The notes: generated from the letters alone by a model not told the origin. Positions 9,179 to 18,056 are shown, numbered from the stretch's first letter. The stretch: 64,000 nt of DNA from SZUA-309 sp965215995 (GCA_965215995.1 OZ244128.1:4278001-4342000), one strand, 5' to 3'. Translations and numbers: made by a program.

Positions 9179-10354
9179 GTCAACCTGACGAAGAAGATAT
9201 CAGTGGCGTGGTCGCTAAAATGGCTCCGACTGGTGTGGAGACTGTGGTTGTCGACCTGAAAGAGGAGATGGCGCATGCCTGTCTCGAAGTAGTAAAGGCG
9301 CAGGCTCAGTACGACGGAGGTTATTGGAATACAACCGGTATCGGTCGTGCTGTGATGCTGCGTGGCCTGATACAAGCGATGAAAGAGCGTGGCTGCTCAG
9401 TGCTATCACATGGCGCTACAGGACGCGGCAACGACCAGATTCGATTCGAACGTTATACCAATGTTCTCGAACCAGACATGGGCGTGTATGCACCATGGCG
9501 TGATCCTTATCTGCTTGCAAGATTTCCTGGCCATAAAGAGATGGTGGCATACCTCCAAGCGGAAGGCATTGAAGCCGAGGTTGGAAAAAAGAAACGATAC
9601 TCCACAGATGCAAACCTCGCAGGACTATCCCATGAGGCGGAAGACCTGGAGAGCCTGCAAACACCAGCAGAGATCGTTGAGCCGATCATGGGAGTTTGGC
9701 CGCAGGCCGCACCCGATTCGATCGAGGAAGTGACGCTGTCGTTCAGCGAAGGTGTGTGTGTTGCAATCAACAGTGTGGAGCTCAACGCGCTGGAGTTGAT
9801 GAACGAAGCGAACCGAATCGCGGGCCGTAACGGAATCTGGATGAAGAATGCCCTGGAGAATCGGGTAATCGGCACCAAGAGCCGAGGAGTTTACGAGGCA
9901 CCTGGCATGGAGTTGCTTGGCTTTGCTCTTAGTATGATTCTTCAGGCCACTCTGGACCGACGAGCCAGTACGCTATTCGATCAGCTCTCCCAACTGGTGG
10001 CAGGTCAGATCTATGACGGGCGCTACTTCGATCCAGCAACCACGGCAGCAATGCGGGCCATTGAATCGCTTTCCAGCAGTGCCTCGGGTACTGTCGAGCT
10101 AGGGTTGTACAAGGGAAATCTGCTCTTCCGCGCACTGACAGATTGTCCTGGCTCGCTCTACTTCCCAGAACATGCGTCTATGGAGGCAAGTGATGGGCTT
10201 AATCCAGTGAGTTCACAAGGATACGTTGAGGTCCAGAGCGTCGAAGCTAAGTCGCTGTCGATTGCCGGTCAGATCCGGCAATGACTGACCGTGGTTAGTC
10301 GGGATCAGACAGGGCCGACTCTCACGGCGACTGCTACACACGTGTAGTCTATAG

Positions 10355-10819
10355 GTGATGTACATCTTGGCCCCCTGGAAGAAAGAAGATCCCGTTGTTC
10401 GGTGGAATCTGCCGGACCGGATATTCTTCGGACATGGGGCATGCCATATTCTCGCAGGTGTATTTCTGCAAGAGGGTATCAACTCTTCCTTCAAGCCGAT
10501 CTGGATAAAACCTGCCAAACACCCAGGAATGCACATTTTCGTGAGTGACGGCGAGATTGCGTTCGACTACCACGGTTATTCGGCCCTCGGCCGTCTTGAG
10601 AAGCATCATCGTAAAGTCTGGATGCACCAGCATTCAGATTGGACGGCAGAGATGGTGCCGGTTGACTACGACCTCCTCAGCACCTCTGATCTCAACCAGA
10701 GGGGTATGAGAGGTCCAGATCAGTATCTTGGCGATCCAATCGAACGTGCACAGAGGTTTATTCGTCGGGTTGACCATCAGGCTGCAGCGGAACGAGCACG
10801 GCAACTCGTGGCAACATGA
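10355..10819 (+). CDS. hypothetical protein
   Basis: A 154-residue soluble protein I do not recognise. It is rich in His and aromatic residues (FFGHGACHILAG, HHRKVWMHQHSDW), has no signal peptide or membrane segment, and could bind a metal; that is inference from composition only. It follows argG by about 70 bases and precedes the small DUF5808-like gene on the same strand. Confidence 0.6.
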   Translation: MMYILAPWKKEDPVVRWNLPDRIFFGHGACHILAGVFLQEGINSSFKPIWIKPAKHPGMHIFVSDGEIAFDYHGYSALGRLEKHHRKVWMHQHSDWTAEMVPVDYDLLSTSDLNQRGMRGPDQYLGDPIERAQRFIRRVDHQAAAERARQLVAT

Positions 10820-10855
10820 CGTCCGGTCCTGCCGCTCAAAGATTGGAATTAGACA

Positions 10856-11047
10856 ATGGAGCTGGAGCCGCCCGAATCTCAATCTGAGAACTGGAAGTTT
10901 GGAGCTATCTACTACGCGAAGAACGATAAGCGGTTCGTTGTGCCAAGAACAAGCGGCATCGGTTGGACGGTGAATTTCGCACGGCCGCTTATCTGGGTAC
11001 TGTCGGTTGGATTGCTCTCCTGGATTGTCTACATGATGGCAATTTGA
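10856..11047 (+). CDS. small DUF5808-like membrane protein
   Basis: A 63-residue protein. The N-terminal segment NWKFGAIYYAKNDKRFVVPR followed by GIGWTVNFARP is the pattern of the DUF5808 family, and the C-terminus is one membrane helix (PLIWVLSVGLLSWIVYMM). Function unknown. It starts 37 bases after the preceding hypothetical gene, so the two may share a transcript. Confidence 0.65.
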   Translation: MELEPPESQSENWKFGAIYYAKNDKRFVVPRTSGIGWTVNFARPLIWVLSVGLLSWIVYMMAI

Positions 11048-11455
11048 ATTCGCACAATACTCTAGCGACCTGTGGAGATGTGTTGTTCGACGGCAGAGAA
11101 CCGAAGGCCAAGGGATTCAAGTCAAAGCTGTTGCTCCTCTAGAATCACCGCTGCAGCATCCTCAATCTGAAAGGCAACCTGGTCCGGTTTGCAGCAAGCA
11201 ACAGCCTTGTCGAGGCTACACCACATGTATCGATCATGATACGCCGCGGTCCTGAGCCGCCGTTGCTAGTTCGTATAGCATTCTGGTATACGTTAACTAT
11301 GTGTAGAAAAACGACTTCCTACTTAATCCTCAGTTTGAACTGGTGGCGCGCCTTCTAAAGTAGCGGCACCACTTTTTCGTCTGTCGCTCAAGATGCTGGC
11401 GACAGGCGCCCCCGAAATGCTTATCTCCGGCTTGCGGCCACAACCGGAGATATCG
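11048..11455. other. intergenic stretch before trpS
   Basis: About 400 bases with no gene I can support. The last part is the likely trpS promoter region (TTGCTA and TATACG spaced by 18 bases near 11265-11295 are a weak -35/-10 candidate) and a GGAG just before the trpS ATG. The rest shows nothing recognisable. Confidence 0.4.
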
Positions 11456-12451
11456 ATGAAAAACCAGCAAACCCTCCTCAGCGGCATTGCCCCGTCAGGT
11501 CGGCTGACGCTCGGCAACTACCTTGGTGCTATTCGGAATTGGATTGCCAACCAAGACCGGTACAGGTGCTTTTTCCCGCTCGTCGATCTGCATGCGATAA
11601 CCGTTCGGCAGAACACTCAGACCTTTGCCGAGCGCTGCCGTGATTTCGTAGCGCTATATCTTGCTTGCGGCGTCGATCCCGACGGAAGCGCGGTATTTAT
11701 TCAATCCCATGTTGCGGAACACTGCGAACTCTCGTGGATTCTTCATTGCTACACCCAGGTTGGCGAACTGAACCGAATGACACAGTTCAAGGACAAAAGC
11801 CGCCACAACAAGCAGGACATCAATGCCGGTCTATTTAGCTATCCCGTCTTGATGGCTGCGGACATCGTCCTCTACAAATCCACGCTCGTGCCAGTAGGTG
11901 AGGACCAGAGACAGCATCTCGAACTGACTCGCGATGTGGTTGGACGTTTCAATAGGCTTTATGGTCCGGTTCTTACGCTTCCGGAGCCCTATATCCCCGA
12001 AACAGGCGCGCGGATCATGAGTCTGCAGGATCCAACCAAGAAGATGTCGAAATCCGATGAGGTAGATGCCAACGTCATATCGCTGCTGGATTCTCCGGAT
12101 CTGATCTCCCGAAAGATAAAGCGATGCGTGACGGATTCGGGCAGCGAAATCGTCGTGCGAAGTGACAAGCCAGGTGTTTCAAACCTGCTGAGCATACTCT
12201 CAGCAACAACGGATACACCAACAGCTTCACTTGAGGAGCAATACCGTGGGCAAGGTTACGGCCGACTGAAGACGGAAGTTGCTGATGCCGTCATCGCACT
12301 TGTTGAGCCCATTCAGGCCAGGTTTACTGAGATCCGCGCGAACACCAGAGATATGGATGAACTGCTTGCCAAAGGTGCAGTCAAGGCAAGAAGAGCCGCT
12401 CGGCTGACGCTCGCAGAAGTGAGCGATGCACTGGGATTGATTCCGAGATGA
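11456..12451 (+). CDS. trpS: tryptophanyl-tRNA synthetase
   Basis: Class I aminoacyl-tRNA synthetase of 331 residues that charges tRNA-Trp. The HIGH-equivalent is in PSGRLTLGNYLGA near the N-terminus and the KMSKS loop is intact (KKMSKSD). GEDQRQHLELTRD, typical of bacterial TrpRS, is also present. Length agrees with the family. The ATG at 11456 has CGGAG a few bases upstream; an in-frame extension to 11393 has no family similarity. Confidence 0.97.
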   Translation: MKNQQTLLSGIAPSGRLTLGNYLGAIRNWIANQDRYRCFFPLVDLHAITVRQNTQTFAERCRDFVALYLACGVDPDGSAVFIQSHVAEHCELSWILHCYTQVGELNRMTQFKDKSRHNKQDINAGLFSYPVLMAADIVLYKSTLVPVGEDQRQHLELTRDVVGRFNRLYGPVLTLPEPYIPETGARIMSLQDPTKKMSKSDEVDANVISLLDSPDLISRKIKRCVTDSGSEIVVRSDKPGVSNLLSILSATTDTPTASLEEQYRGQGYGRLKTEVADAVIALVEPIQARFTEIRANTRDMDELLAKGAVKARRAARLTLAEVSDALGLIPR

Positions 12452-12559
12452 GGTGTTTCGAACGTTGCTTATTGGCAGTCCAGGAATTCGTGCACTTCCG
12501 ATCCATGGTGGTTCCATGGTGTGAGTCGTCACTTCCTACCGGTTAAGCAGAGGGTTGTC

Positions 12560-13234
12560 ATGGATCGCCTACCATACGGATATACGCACGAAACAACACT
12601 TGAAGGATCAGTTGTTCATAAGCGGTACATCGGAGTCGGTGCGGCTGATCGTCAGAGCATAGAAAGAAACTGCCTCAAGGCCCTACACGATGATTTGCCG
12701 GTGCCGGTGTTCCTAGAAGCTGAAGGTCTGGTGACTCGGATGACGAGGCTCGCCGGTGTCCATGGCAAGGAGCTGATAGAAACTGAAGCGGCTTCGATGG
12801 TGATGGCTGCGCTAGGTTCAATGCTTGGTCGGATTCATTCGATTGAATCTTCCACGCTGGCTATCCCTGGTACTGACGGATATTTAGTTCATGGAGACTA
12901 TGGCCCACAGAATACGCTCTTCTCGCCATCCGGAGAGGAGGTCGTGGGTGTGCTGGATTGGGAGTGGGCACACCGCGGGGAGCCGCTGGAAGACTTGGCG
13001 TGGGTCGAGTGGACTGTCCGAATACATCACCCAACGCAGCTCAAGCACCTCCTGGTTTTATACGATACCTACGGGGAACGGCCGGTGTGGCACGAACGTC
13101 AGGAAGCGATGCTCAGGAGGTGTCACGAGCTAAGGAAAAGAGACCCGGTGGATCGTGGCGGGTGTGGCCGCGACGCGTTCTGGGACGAATGCATAAGACT
13201 TGCAGAGAGCTGGCAGAAACTCCCAGGGGAGTGA
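12560..13234 (+). CDS. aminoglycoside phosphotransferase-like (APH family) kinase
   Basis: A small-molecule kinase of the APH/choline kinase fold, about 224 residues. The catalytic loop is LVHGDYGPQNTLF and the metal-binding DFG-equivalent is VLDWEWAHRGEPLEDLAW; both are complete. It is short for the family, and the Lys-binding N-terminal lobe is reduced. The true substrate is unknown; an antibiotic is not implied. The last 25 bases of the gene are repeated exactly at 16007-16031, past the IS3 element. Confidence 0.8.
   Translation: MDRLPYGYTHETTLEGSVVHKRYIGVGAADRQSIERNCLKALHDDLPVPVFLEAEGLVTRMTRLAGVHGKELIETEAASMVMAALGSMLGRIHSIESSTLAIPGTDGYLVHGDYGPQNTLFSPSGEEVVGVLDWEWAHRGEPLEDLAWVEWTVRIHHPTQLKHLLVLYDTYGERPVWHERQEAMLRRCHELRKRDPVDRGGCGRDAFWDECIRLAESWQKLPGE
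13210..13234 (+). repeat. 25-bp exact repeat, copy 1
   Basis: The last 25 bases of the APH-like gene, including its stop (core CAGAAACTCCCAGGGGAG), recur without mismatch at 16007-16031. At the second place they again read as WQKLPGE then stop. Confidence 0.85.
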
Positions 13235-13297
13235 TCCATTGACCGAAGCTCGAATCGAGCATCCACACTCAATTTTGGCGTGGGTAATCTAGTCCAT

Positions 13298-14050
13298 ATG
13301 TCTGCCAAACCTACGATGTCCTACGTTGTGTGGCACACCCAGAGGACTGGGAGCACGCTGCTTTGCACAACGCTTGAAGCCACGGGGATTGCGGGCCACC
13401 CGGGTGAGTGGCCAGAGGGTCGACTTGCAGATAACGTTGATGCTGAAACGGCGCGCAATGCGCTCTGGAGTCAGCAAGTGACTTCCAATGGTGTGCTTGG
13501 AGTGAAGTGGAGTTTCTACGAGCCCTGGCTCGAGGACTTTTTTCGAGTTTTTGGTCTCACCGGTATCGAGCAGGGCTTCGGTCATCGTGAGACATGGCAA
13601 ACGATCTTCCCGAACTGTCATCACGTCGTCATGTCGAGACAGGACAAGGTTCGCTTGGCCGTATCTTGGTGGAAGTCGATCTGCGGTGGACTTGGGCATC
13701 GGAGTCAGGATGGTTCTCCGCTTCCATGGCAGGAGACCGTTCCACCAGTGCCTACTGATCTCGAGGATGCGTATGATTTCGAGGCGATCAACACACTCAT
13801 GTTCGAAGCGGTTCGGCGTGAGGCCAGACTCCGGGAACTCCTTACGGAACTAGGCGCTTCACCGTTGACTGTGGTCTATGAAGATTTCGACGCCAACTAT
13901 GAGCAAACAGTTCGAGGTGTTTTGACGTACCTTGGATTGAGCGACCGTGTATCGGAGATACCTCTGCCGCTGTTGGCTAAAACATCGGATCATGTGAATG
14001 ATGCGTGGGTGAGTCGATTTCTCTCTGAGCTTGACGGCAAAGCCGTGTGA
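13298..14050 (+). CDS. Stf0-like sulfotransferase
   Basis: About 250 residues with the PAPS-binding pattern of Stf0/trehalose 2-sulfotransferase proteins: QRTGSTLLCTTLEATGIAGHPGEW at the start (the 5'-phosphosulfate loop) and MSRQDKVRLAVSWWKS (3'-phosphate site). Such enzymes move sulfate from PAPS to a sugar hydroxyl. The acceptor cannot be told. An upstream in-frame GTG at 13280 is an alternative start. The gene stands alone, with no PAPS-making genes in the window. Confidence 0.8.
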   Translation: MSAKPTMSYVVWHTQRTGSTLLCTTLEATGIAGHPGEWPEGRLADNVDAETARNALWSQQVTSNGVLGVKWSFYEPWLEDFFRVFGLTGIEQGFGHRETWQTIFPNCHHVVMSRQDKVRLAVSWWKSICGGLGHRSQDGSPLPWQETVPPVPTDLEDAYDFEAINTLMFEAVRREARLRELLTELGASPLTVVYEDFDANYEQTVRGVLTYLGLSDRVSEIPLPLLAKTSDHVNDAWVSRFLSELDGKAV

Positions 14051-14102
14051 CCGTTACTGGCTGATTTTGGGTGATCCTCGCGAGCCCCAAGCAGCCTGAA
14101 TT

Positions 14103-14304
14103 GTGGCCGAGTATGATGTACAGATGCCCGACGACGTGTCAGACATCCACGACTTCTATAGCCGATCGCCTGACTACGAAGACGAGCGGCTGCTACGTCA
14201 TCAGCTTGAGTTCGAGCTGACGCTAAGGTACTTCGACGAGTTCCTCCCAGCTAAGTCCAACATCTTGGAACTGGGCGCCGCGACTGGGCGCTATTCCCTC
14301 GAGT
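14103..14304 (+). pseudogene. SAM-dependent methyltransferase, 5' fragment cut by IS3 element
   Basis: The first 67 codons of a class I methyltransferase, ending in motif I (SNILELGAATGRYSLEL). The IS3-family element begins at 14305, after which the frame runs into IS sequence and stops. The rest of the gene is not on the other side of the element, so the 3' part was lost by deletion or rearrangement rather than by a simple insertion. Confidence 0.85.
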
Positions 14305-14343
14305 TGAACCGCCCCGGGTTCGCCGGAGGCTCGTGTAGTTGAG

Positions 14344-15246
14344 TCAGGCCGCAATGGCTGACTCGTTCTGTTGCTCATAGTACGCCGCTTCCTTCTCCGC
14401 AGGAGGCACGTCACCGATCGGCTCGAGGAGTCGTCGGTTGTTGAACCAGTCCACCCAGACGAGCGTCGCGAACTCGACGTCCTCGGCGTTCCTCCAGGGA
14501 CCTTGTTGCCGGATCACCTCCGTCTTGAACAACCCGATAACGGTCTCGGCCAACGCGTTGTCGTACGAGTCGCCAACGCTGCCAACCGAAGGGGTGATCC
14601 CAACCTCTCCGAGGCGCTCGGTGTAGCGTATGGAGACGTACTGAACGCCGCGGTCGCTGTGATGGATCAGATCGCCCTGGCTCACCTGACGGTCATAGAG
14701 CGCATGCTCAAGCGCATCGAGGGCGATGTCCGTCCGGAGTGAACTCGATACCCGCCAGCCCACGATCCGTCGGGCAAAGGCATCGATGACGAAGGCGACG
14801 TAGACGAAGCCTCGCCAGGTCGCCACATAGGTCAGATCCGCCACCCACAAGGCGTTCGGGCGTGCCACCGAGAAGTCTCGATTCACGGCGTCTCTGGGTC
14901 GATCGTCGATAACTGCAGGAAGCGTGGTGATCGTCTTCCCACCACGCTTAACTCCTTGTATTCCAAGGATTCCCATCAGCCGCTCCACCGTGCAGCGCGC
15001 CACCTCGATGGCTTCACGGTTGAGCTGAAGCCAGACCTTCCTGGCCCCATAGACCCGGAAGTTCTCCAGCCAGACGCGTTCGATCTCGGGCTTCAACAGC
15101 TCGTCCCGTTTGGCACGATTGCTTCGGCGCTCTGGATCCCGTTCTTGGACCTTGTGGGCGTAGTACGTCGACGGGGCGATCTGCAGTTCCTTGCAGATCG
15201 GCTCGACCCCGTGTCGATCCCGGTGATTGTCGATGTAGGCGATCAT
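14344..15246 (-). CDS. IS3-family transposase OrfB
   Basis: A 300-residue integrase-core transposase. N-terminal HTH_21-like segment, then the rve core with Asp in LWVADLTYV, Asp in IHHSDRGVQYVS and Glu in NALAETVIGLFK, giving an intact DDE triad. The ATG overlaps the orfA stop (ATGA), so the second protein probably depends on re-initiation or frameshifting at the overlap. Confidence 0.95.
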   Translation of the reverse strand: MIAYIDNHRDRHGVEPICKELQIAPSTYYAHKVQERDPERRSNRAKRDELLKPEIERVWLENFRVYGARKVWLQLNREAIEVARCTVERLMGILGIQGVKRGGKTITTLPAVIDDRPRDAVNRDFSVARPNALWVADLTYVATWRGFVYVAFVIDAFARRIVGWRVSSSLRTDIALDALEHALYDRQVSQGDLIHHSDRGVQYVSIRYTERLGEVGITPSVGSVGDSYDNALAETVIGLFKTEVIRQQGPWRNAEDVEFATLVWVDWFNNRRLLEPIGDVPPAEKEAAYYEQQNESAIAA

Positions 15247-15566
15247 TTCTTGAGTTTGCGGTCGAGCTCCGCCTGGGCGAAAAAAGCTGAGGCCGTCTTC
15301 AGGATCTCATTGGCGCGCTTGAGCTCCTTGTTCTCCCGCTCCAACGCCTTGAGTCGCTCGCGCTCATCCGTTGTGAGACCCGGCCGTAACCCTTGATCCC
15401 GCTCTGCTTGACGGACCCACTTCCTAAGCGTCTCCGTCGTGCAGCCGATCTTCGCTGCGATCGACTCCATCGCCGCCCACTGTGACTCGTGCTCCGCCTG
15501 GTGCTCCAGCACCATTCGGACCGCCCGCTCCCTGACCTCGGGGGAGTACCTCGTTCGTTTGCTCAT
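15243..15566 (-). CDS. IS3-family transposase OrfA
   Basis: A 107-residue DNA-binding subunit with the HTH_Tnp_1 pattern (YSPEVRERAVRMVLEH, AAKIGCTTETLRKWVRQAE) followed by a leucine-zipper-like coil (LKALERENKELKRANEILK) typical of IS3 OrfA. It is full length and lies directly upstream of orfB. Confidence 0.95.
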   Translation of the reverse strand: MSKRTRYSPEVRERAVRMVLEHQAEHESQWAAMESIAAKIGCTTETLRKWVRQAERDQGLRPGLTTDERERLKALERENKELKRANEILKTASAFFAQAELDRKLKK

Positions 15567-15616
15567 GCTCCAATCCTCTCAAGATTTGGAGCCTCCGATA
15601 AACCCGGGGCGATTCA

Positions 15617-15888
15617 CTACGGAATGTTCAGATGATCCGGACATCGTCCAGTTCCCGCCAGATGCGCCGCTTGACACCTTGATTGGGGTAGGCACTGGAA
15701 GGTATGCAAATCAGGACGGGTACACGATTGAGTTCACACTAGTGGACGCCGGAGAGCCTGGGGATTTTGATCAGATGGCGATCAAAATATATGAGACGGC
15801 TAACCCCGGGAACGTAGTACTGGATGTGCCTCTCCAGTACCTGGATGGGGGCAATCTACAGGCCCACTACGATCAGCCGCACCGGTAG
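15617..15888 (+). pseudogene. 3' fragment of a secreted-protein gene
   Basis: Downstream of the IS, an open frame gives the last roughly 85 residues of a larger protein: GVGTGRYANQDGYTIEFTLVDAGEPG then IKIYETANPGNVVL and a terminal GGNLQAHYDQPHR. This beta-rich ending resembles C-termini of secreted bacterial proteins. The 5' part is missing and is not the methyltransferase to the left, confirming a rearrangement across the IS. A strong hairpin terminator follows. Confidence 0.6.
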
Positions 15889-15902
15889 CTAAAAACCACG
15901 TT

Positions 15903-15936
15903 AAGGAAACTGCGCCCGATCGGGCGCAGTTTCCTT
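15903..15936. terminator. bidirectional hairpin terminator
   Basis: A perfect 34-base palindrome: arm AAGGAAACTGCGCCCGA and its exact complement, GC-rich at the tip and A/T-rich at the base on both sides. It lies 15 bases after the stop of the truncated secreted-protein gene. Confidence 0.8.
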
Positions 15937-16006
15937 CTTACTGGATTTCACAGGATTCGATCGAGCTCCTGATTGACGGTGCCACGTTACCGGCCGGTGA
16001 GTACGA

Positions 16007-16031
16007 CTGGCAGAAACTCCCAGGGGAGTGA
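16007..16031 (+). repeat. 25-bp exact repeat, copy 2
   Basis: Second copy of the APH-gene tail. Immediately upstream there is no kinase sequence, so this is a scar left by recombination, or a shared end of two once-related genes, in the rearranged zone around the IS3 element. Confidence 0.85.
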
Positions 16032-16077
16032 CTGGTTGGCCGAGCGAGGAATCACCAGTTGGCGACTGGTCGAAAGG

Positions 16078-16233
16078 CTACGCTTGAGTACGTTGCTTGC
16101 GCCTACTAGCTTCTCGGCAGATGCGTCCGCACGCGGTGCAACGCCAATGGATGCGCCTCCTGATGGTCCATGAGTTGCTTTCGCAACGACGGCAGTACCG
16201 AACCATATAGCGGTTCACGCTACTAGCTGACAC
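16078..16233 (-). CDS. tiny zinc-ribbon protein (paralogue B)
   Basis: About 51 residues with two knuckles, CRRC and CTAC, separated by a basic Trp-containing stretch (SNSWTIRRRIHWR) and ending in Arg/Lys. This is the form of a small nucleic-acid-binding zinc ribbon. A GGGAGGG lies 5-6 bases before the GTG chosen as start. It is a relative of the gene directly upstream. No known family identified. Confidence 0.5.
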   Translation of the reverse strand: MSASSVNRYMVRYCRRCESNSWTIRRRIHWRCTACGRICREASRRKQRTQA

Positions 16234-16313
16234 GCTGTCCCTCCCGTGACTGGTTCTTCTGATTCTGAACCTCTCACAAGAATGAGACATAGAATCGACC
16301 ATTGCAATCGCCA

Positions 16314-16487
16314 CTAACTTGCTGATTTATCAGAATTTGACGGCGTTTCGGCGCGGGCTGATCGGCGTGGTTTCAGCGGCATTTTGCATACGCGACCGCA
16401 CTGAACACAGCGCCAAGAAAGACGCTTTTTCCGTGCCCAGCGATTAGCACCACAGTGCTGACAGAAGCGAAGTCTATACCCGTACAT
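16314..16487 (-). CDS. tiny zinc-ribbon protein (paralogue A)
   Basis: About 57 residues with knuckles CQHC and CVQC separated by GANRWARKKRLSWR, then a basic tail. Aligned with paralogue B, the Cys, Trp and Arg positions match (RFCQHCGANRW against RYCRRCESNSW; SWRCVQCGRVC against HWRCTACGRIC), so the pair is a tandem duplication. The start is uncertain: the same frame stays open upstream to 16643 with no recognisable content. Confidence 0.5.
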   Translation of the reverse strand: MYGYRLRFCQHCGANRWARKKRLSWRCVQCGRVCKMPLKPRRSARAETPSNSDKSAS

Positions 16488-16729
16488 GGGTCGGCAATAC
16501 GTAGTGTCCCCCAGTGCACGTATTCTACAACTGGTAGGTTGCTGAATAGAGTACCGAGTCTTGTGCAGTGCAGAGGTGAAGGCGAATCTCCCCCGACTTT
16601 CGGGTCTACTGCATCTGTGTGGATTGCCTGAGTCGGCGCGCACGAGCTACAGGCTCGTACGCTCCACAGATCGCCGAGTTGAAGGTAACGATGACGCCGG
16701 TACTGCGGACGTCACAACAATAAGTTGCT

Positions 16730-17803
16730 TCAGAACGTACAGGCGCCGGAACCTTCTACTCTGCGAAAATAGTTCCTACCCAGGAACCTGTTGTGGCCGA
16801 ACCCAAACGTATTCCAAGCGCCAGTGCTCTCCAGAAGCCCGGCGATAGTCGCTCCCCACGTTGCCGATTCGACGACTTTCTGGTTTTCACTCAGATTAGG
16901 TGCGAGGTGTGCTGTCTGATAGCCGGAGAACAACGCCATGTTGATGCACGGGTGACTACTCACCGCATCAATCATCAGCAGACCGGTGTGAATATGATCT
17001 GAATGGTCATGGCCAGGCTCCGTCGCCCCTCCAGACTCTGCGATGGGAAGCGGAGCGTTCATCCAGACATTCGGCGTTCCTAACGCTTCCCTCAGAACAA
17101 TGGATTCAATCGTCATGACCAGATCTTGCCAGCTCGAGTAGTGCGCCCGCCGGTTGATTTCAGTGATAGTCCCTCCTTCGTACAGGTTCTTCAGAGACTG
17201 TCCTCCGGTAGATCCATATCCATATCCAAGCAGTCCTCCGTCAGGCAACCGCAAGTAATAAGCTACGGCGTTCTTGTAGCTCCAACGAATCATTCTGTGG
17301 CCATTGATACGCAAGTTGTCCCACTCTGTTCTTGCTCGATATTCAGTTCCCCGAGTGGACACAAATCGCATGGCAGCCTCAGCTCCCAATTCACGCGCTC
17401 GGTAATAAGGCACTCGGCTGCCGCTATCAGCGGTGGGGCCATTGCCATATCCCGCATCTCCAGCTGTAGTGTAGATAAACACAACTTTGACACGCCGTTC
17501 TCCCTCCTGAGGGTGACCTTCCGGGTAAACGGCCTGCGCATCGGCAAACGAATTCGGTGTCATGAACAATTGCCAATCGTCCTGATGAGCACCGGCGTAG
17601 AACACAGTCGAGTCAAAAGCTGCAGCATAAGACGCCAAAAACATAGCCAGCATCATGGCAGCACAAGTACGGCTGAGTGTGCGGTGACGTTTTCTAATCG
17701 CGTCGTTGAACGGTTGCCGCTTGGGCAGGGGATGGCCGACATACACGGCCATTCCCATCGGACATCCACGTAAGGTGAAAAGCAATCGGTAAATGGGATT
17801 CAT
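16730..17803 (-). CDS. secreted PIG-L/LmbE-family deacetylase
   Basis: A 357-residue protein of the PIG-L (N-acetylglucosaminyl deacetylase-like) family. The metal-site motif is AGAHQDDW (normal AHPDDE, with Gln for Pro but both Asp kept) and the second site is GHDHSDHIHTG. A hydrophobic segment (MMLAMFLASYAAA) just before the domain acts as signal peptide or anchor. GGAGGAGG five bases before the ATG at 17803 fixes a start about 50 residues upstream of that segment, an unusually long N-region. Substrate unknown; probably an N-acetyl sugar or acyl amide outside the cytosol. Confidence 0.8.
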   Translation of the reverse strand: MNPIYRLLFTLRGCPMGMAVYVGHPLPKRQPFNDAIRKRHRTLSRTCAAMMLAMFLASYAAAFDSTVFYAGAHQDDWQLFMTPNSFADAQAVYPEGHPQEGERRVKVVFIYTTAGDAGYGNGPTADSGSRVPYYRARELGAEAAMRFVSTRGTEYRARTEWDNLRINGHRMIRWSYKNAVAYYLRLPDGGLLGYGYGSTGGQSLKNLYEGGTITEINRRAHYSSWQDLVMTIESIVLREALGTPNVWMNAPLPIAESGGATEPGHDHSDHIHTGLLMIDAVSSHPCINMALFSGYQTAHLAPNLSENQKVVESATWGATIAGLLESTGAWNTFGFGHNRFLGRNYFRRVEGSGACTF

Positions 17804-18056
17804 AATGTCCTCCTCCCTTGGTAGCAGTCATCGAACTGACTGACCGCCGATTCAGACAAAACGCCCCAACCTCCCCCCGAGATCAAGGCTGCGGATCATC
17901 ATGATGCACTCAGATAAATTGACAGTGCAATGGTGCACATACCCCAGGCGCAGAGGGTATTGAGACGATTTGTATCACAGCAGAGCAGGCAGCCCGGATG
18001 GCGCAGAGTGTTTCAGAACGAAGCATGCATCATGAGTTTGAGCCGCCGTCGGGAAG

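Larger units (their letters stand above)
7894..10284 (+). pseudogene. argG: argininosuccinate synthase gene split by an IS630-type element
   Basis: Codons 1-42 (7894-8019) encode the ATP-binding start with SGGLDSKTVA and FTADL. The frame resumes exactly at 9178 with GQPDEEDI and runs 368 further residues, including the HGATGRGNDQIRFE and STDANLAG signatures. Removing 8020-9175 and one copy of the TA duplication restores an uninterrupted 410-residue protein with no other lesion, so the insertion looks recent. As assembled, the protein stops after FTADLV. The enzyme joins citrulline and aspartate in arginine synthesis, so the cell should lack this step unless another copy exists. TAGGAGA gives a good ribosome site before 7894. 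Confidence 0.93.
14305..15616 (-). mobile_element. IS3-family insertion sequence
   Basis: A 1,312-bp element with 28-bp terminal inverted repeats (4 mismatches); both ends read TGAA(C/T)CGCCCCGGGTT. It carries orfA and orfB on the minus strand. Flanking bases (AGT before, CTA after) do not form the 3-4 bp duplication expected of a fresh insertion, and the interrupted gene does not continue. This suggests recombination between copies or an adjacent deletion. Confidence 0.93.

Noticed and set aside
12560..13234. Antibiotic resistance gene (aminoglycoside phosphotransferase)
   Set aside because: Only the general kinase fold is visible; it is short and diverged, and no resistance-type specificity can be claimed.
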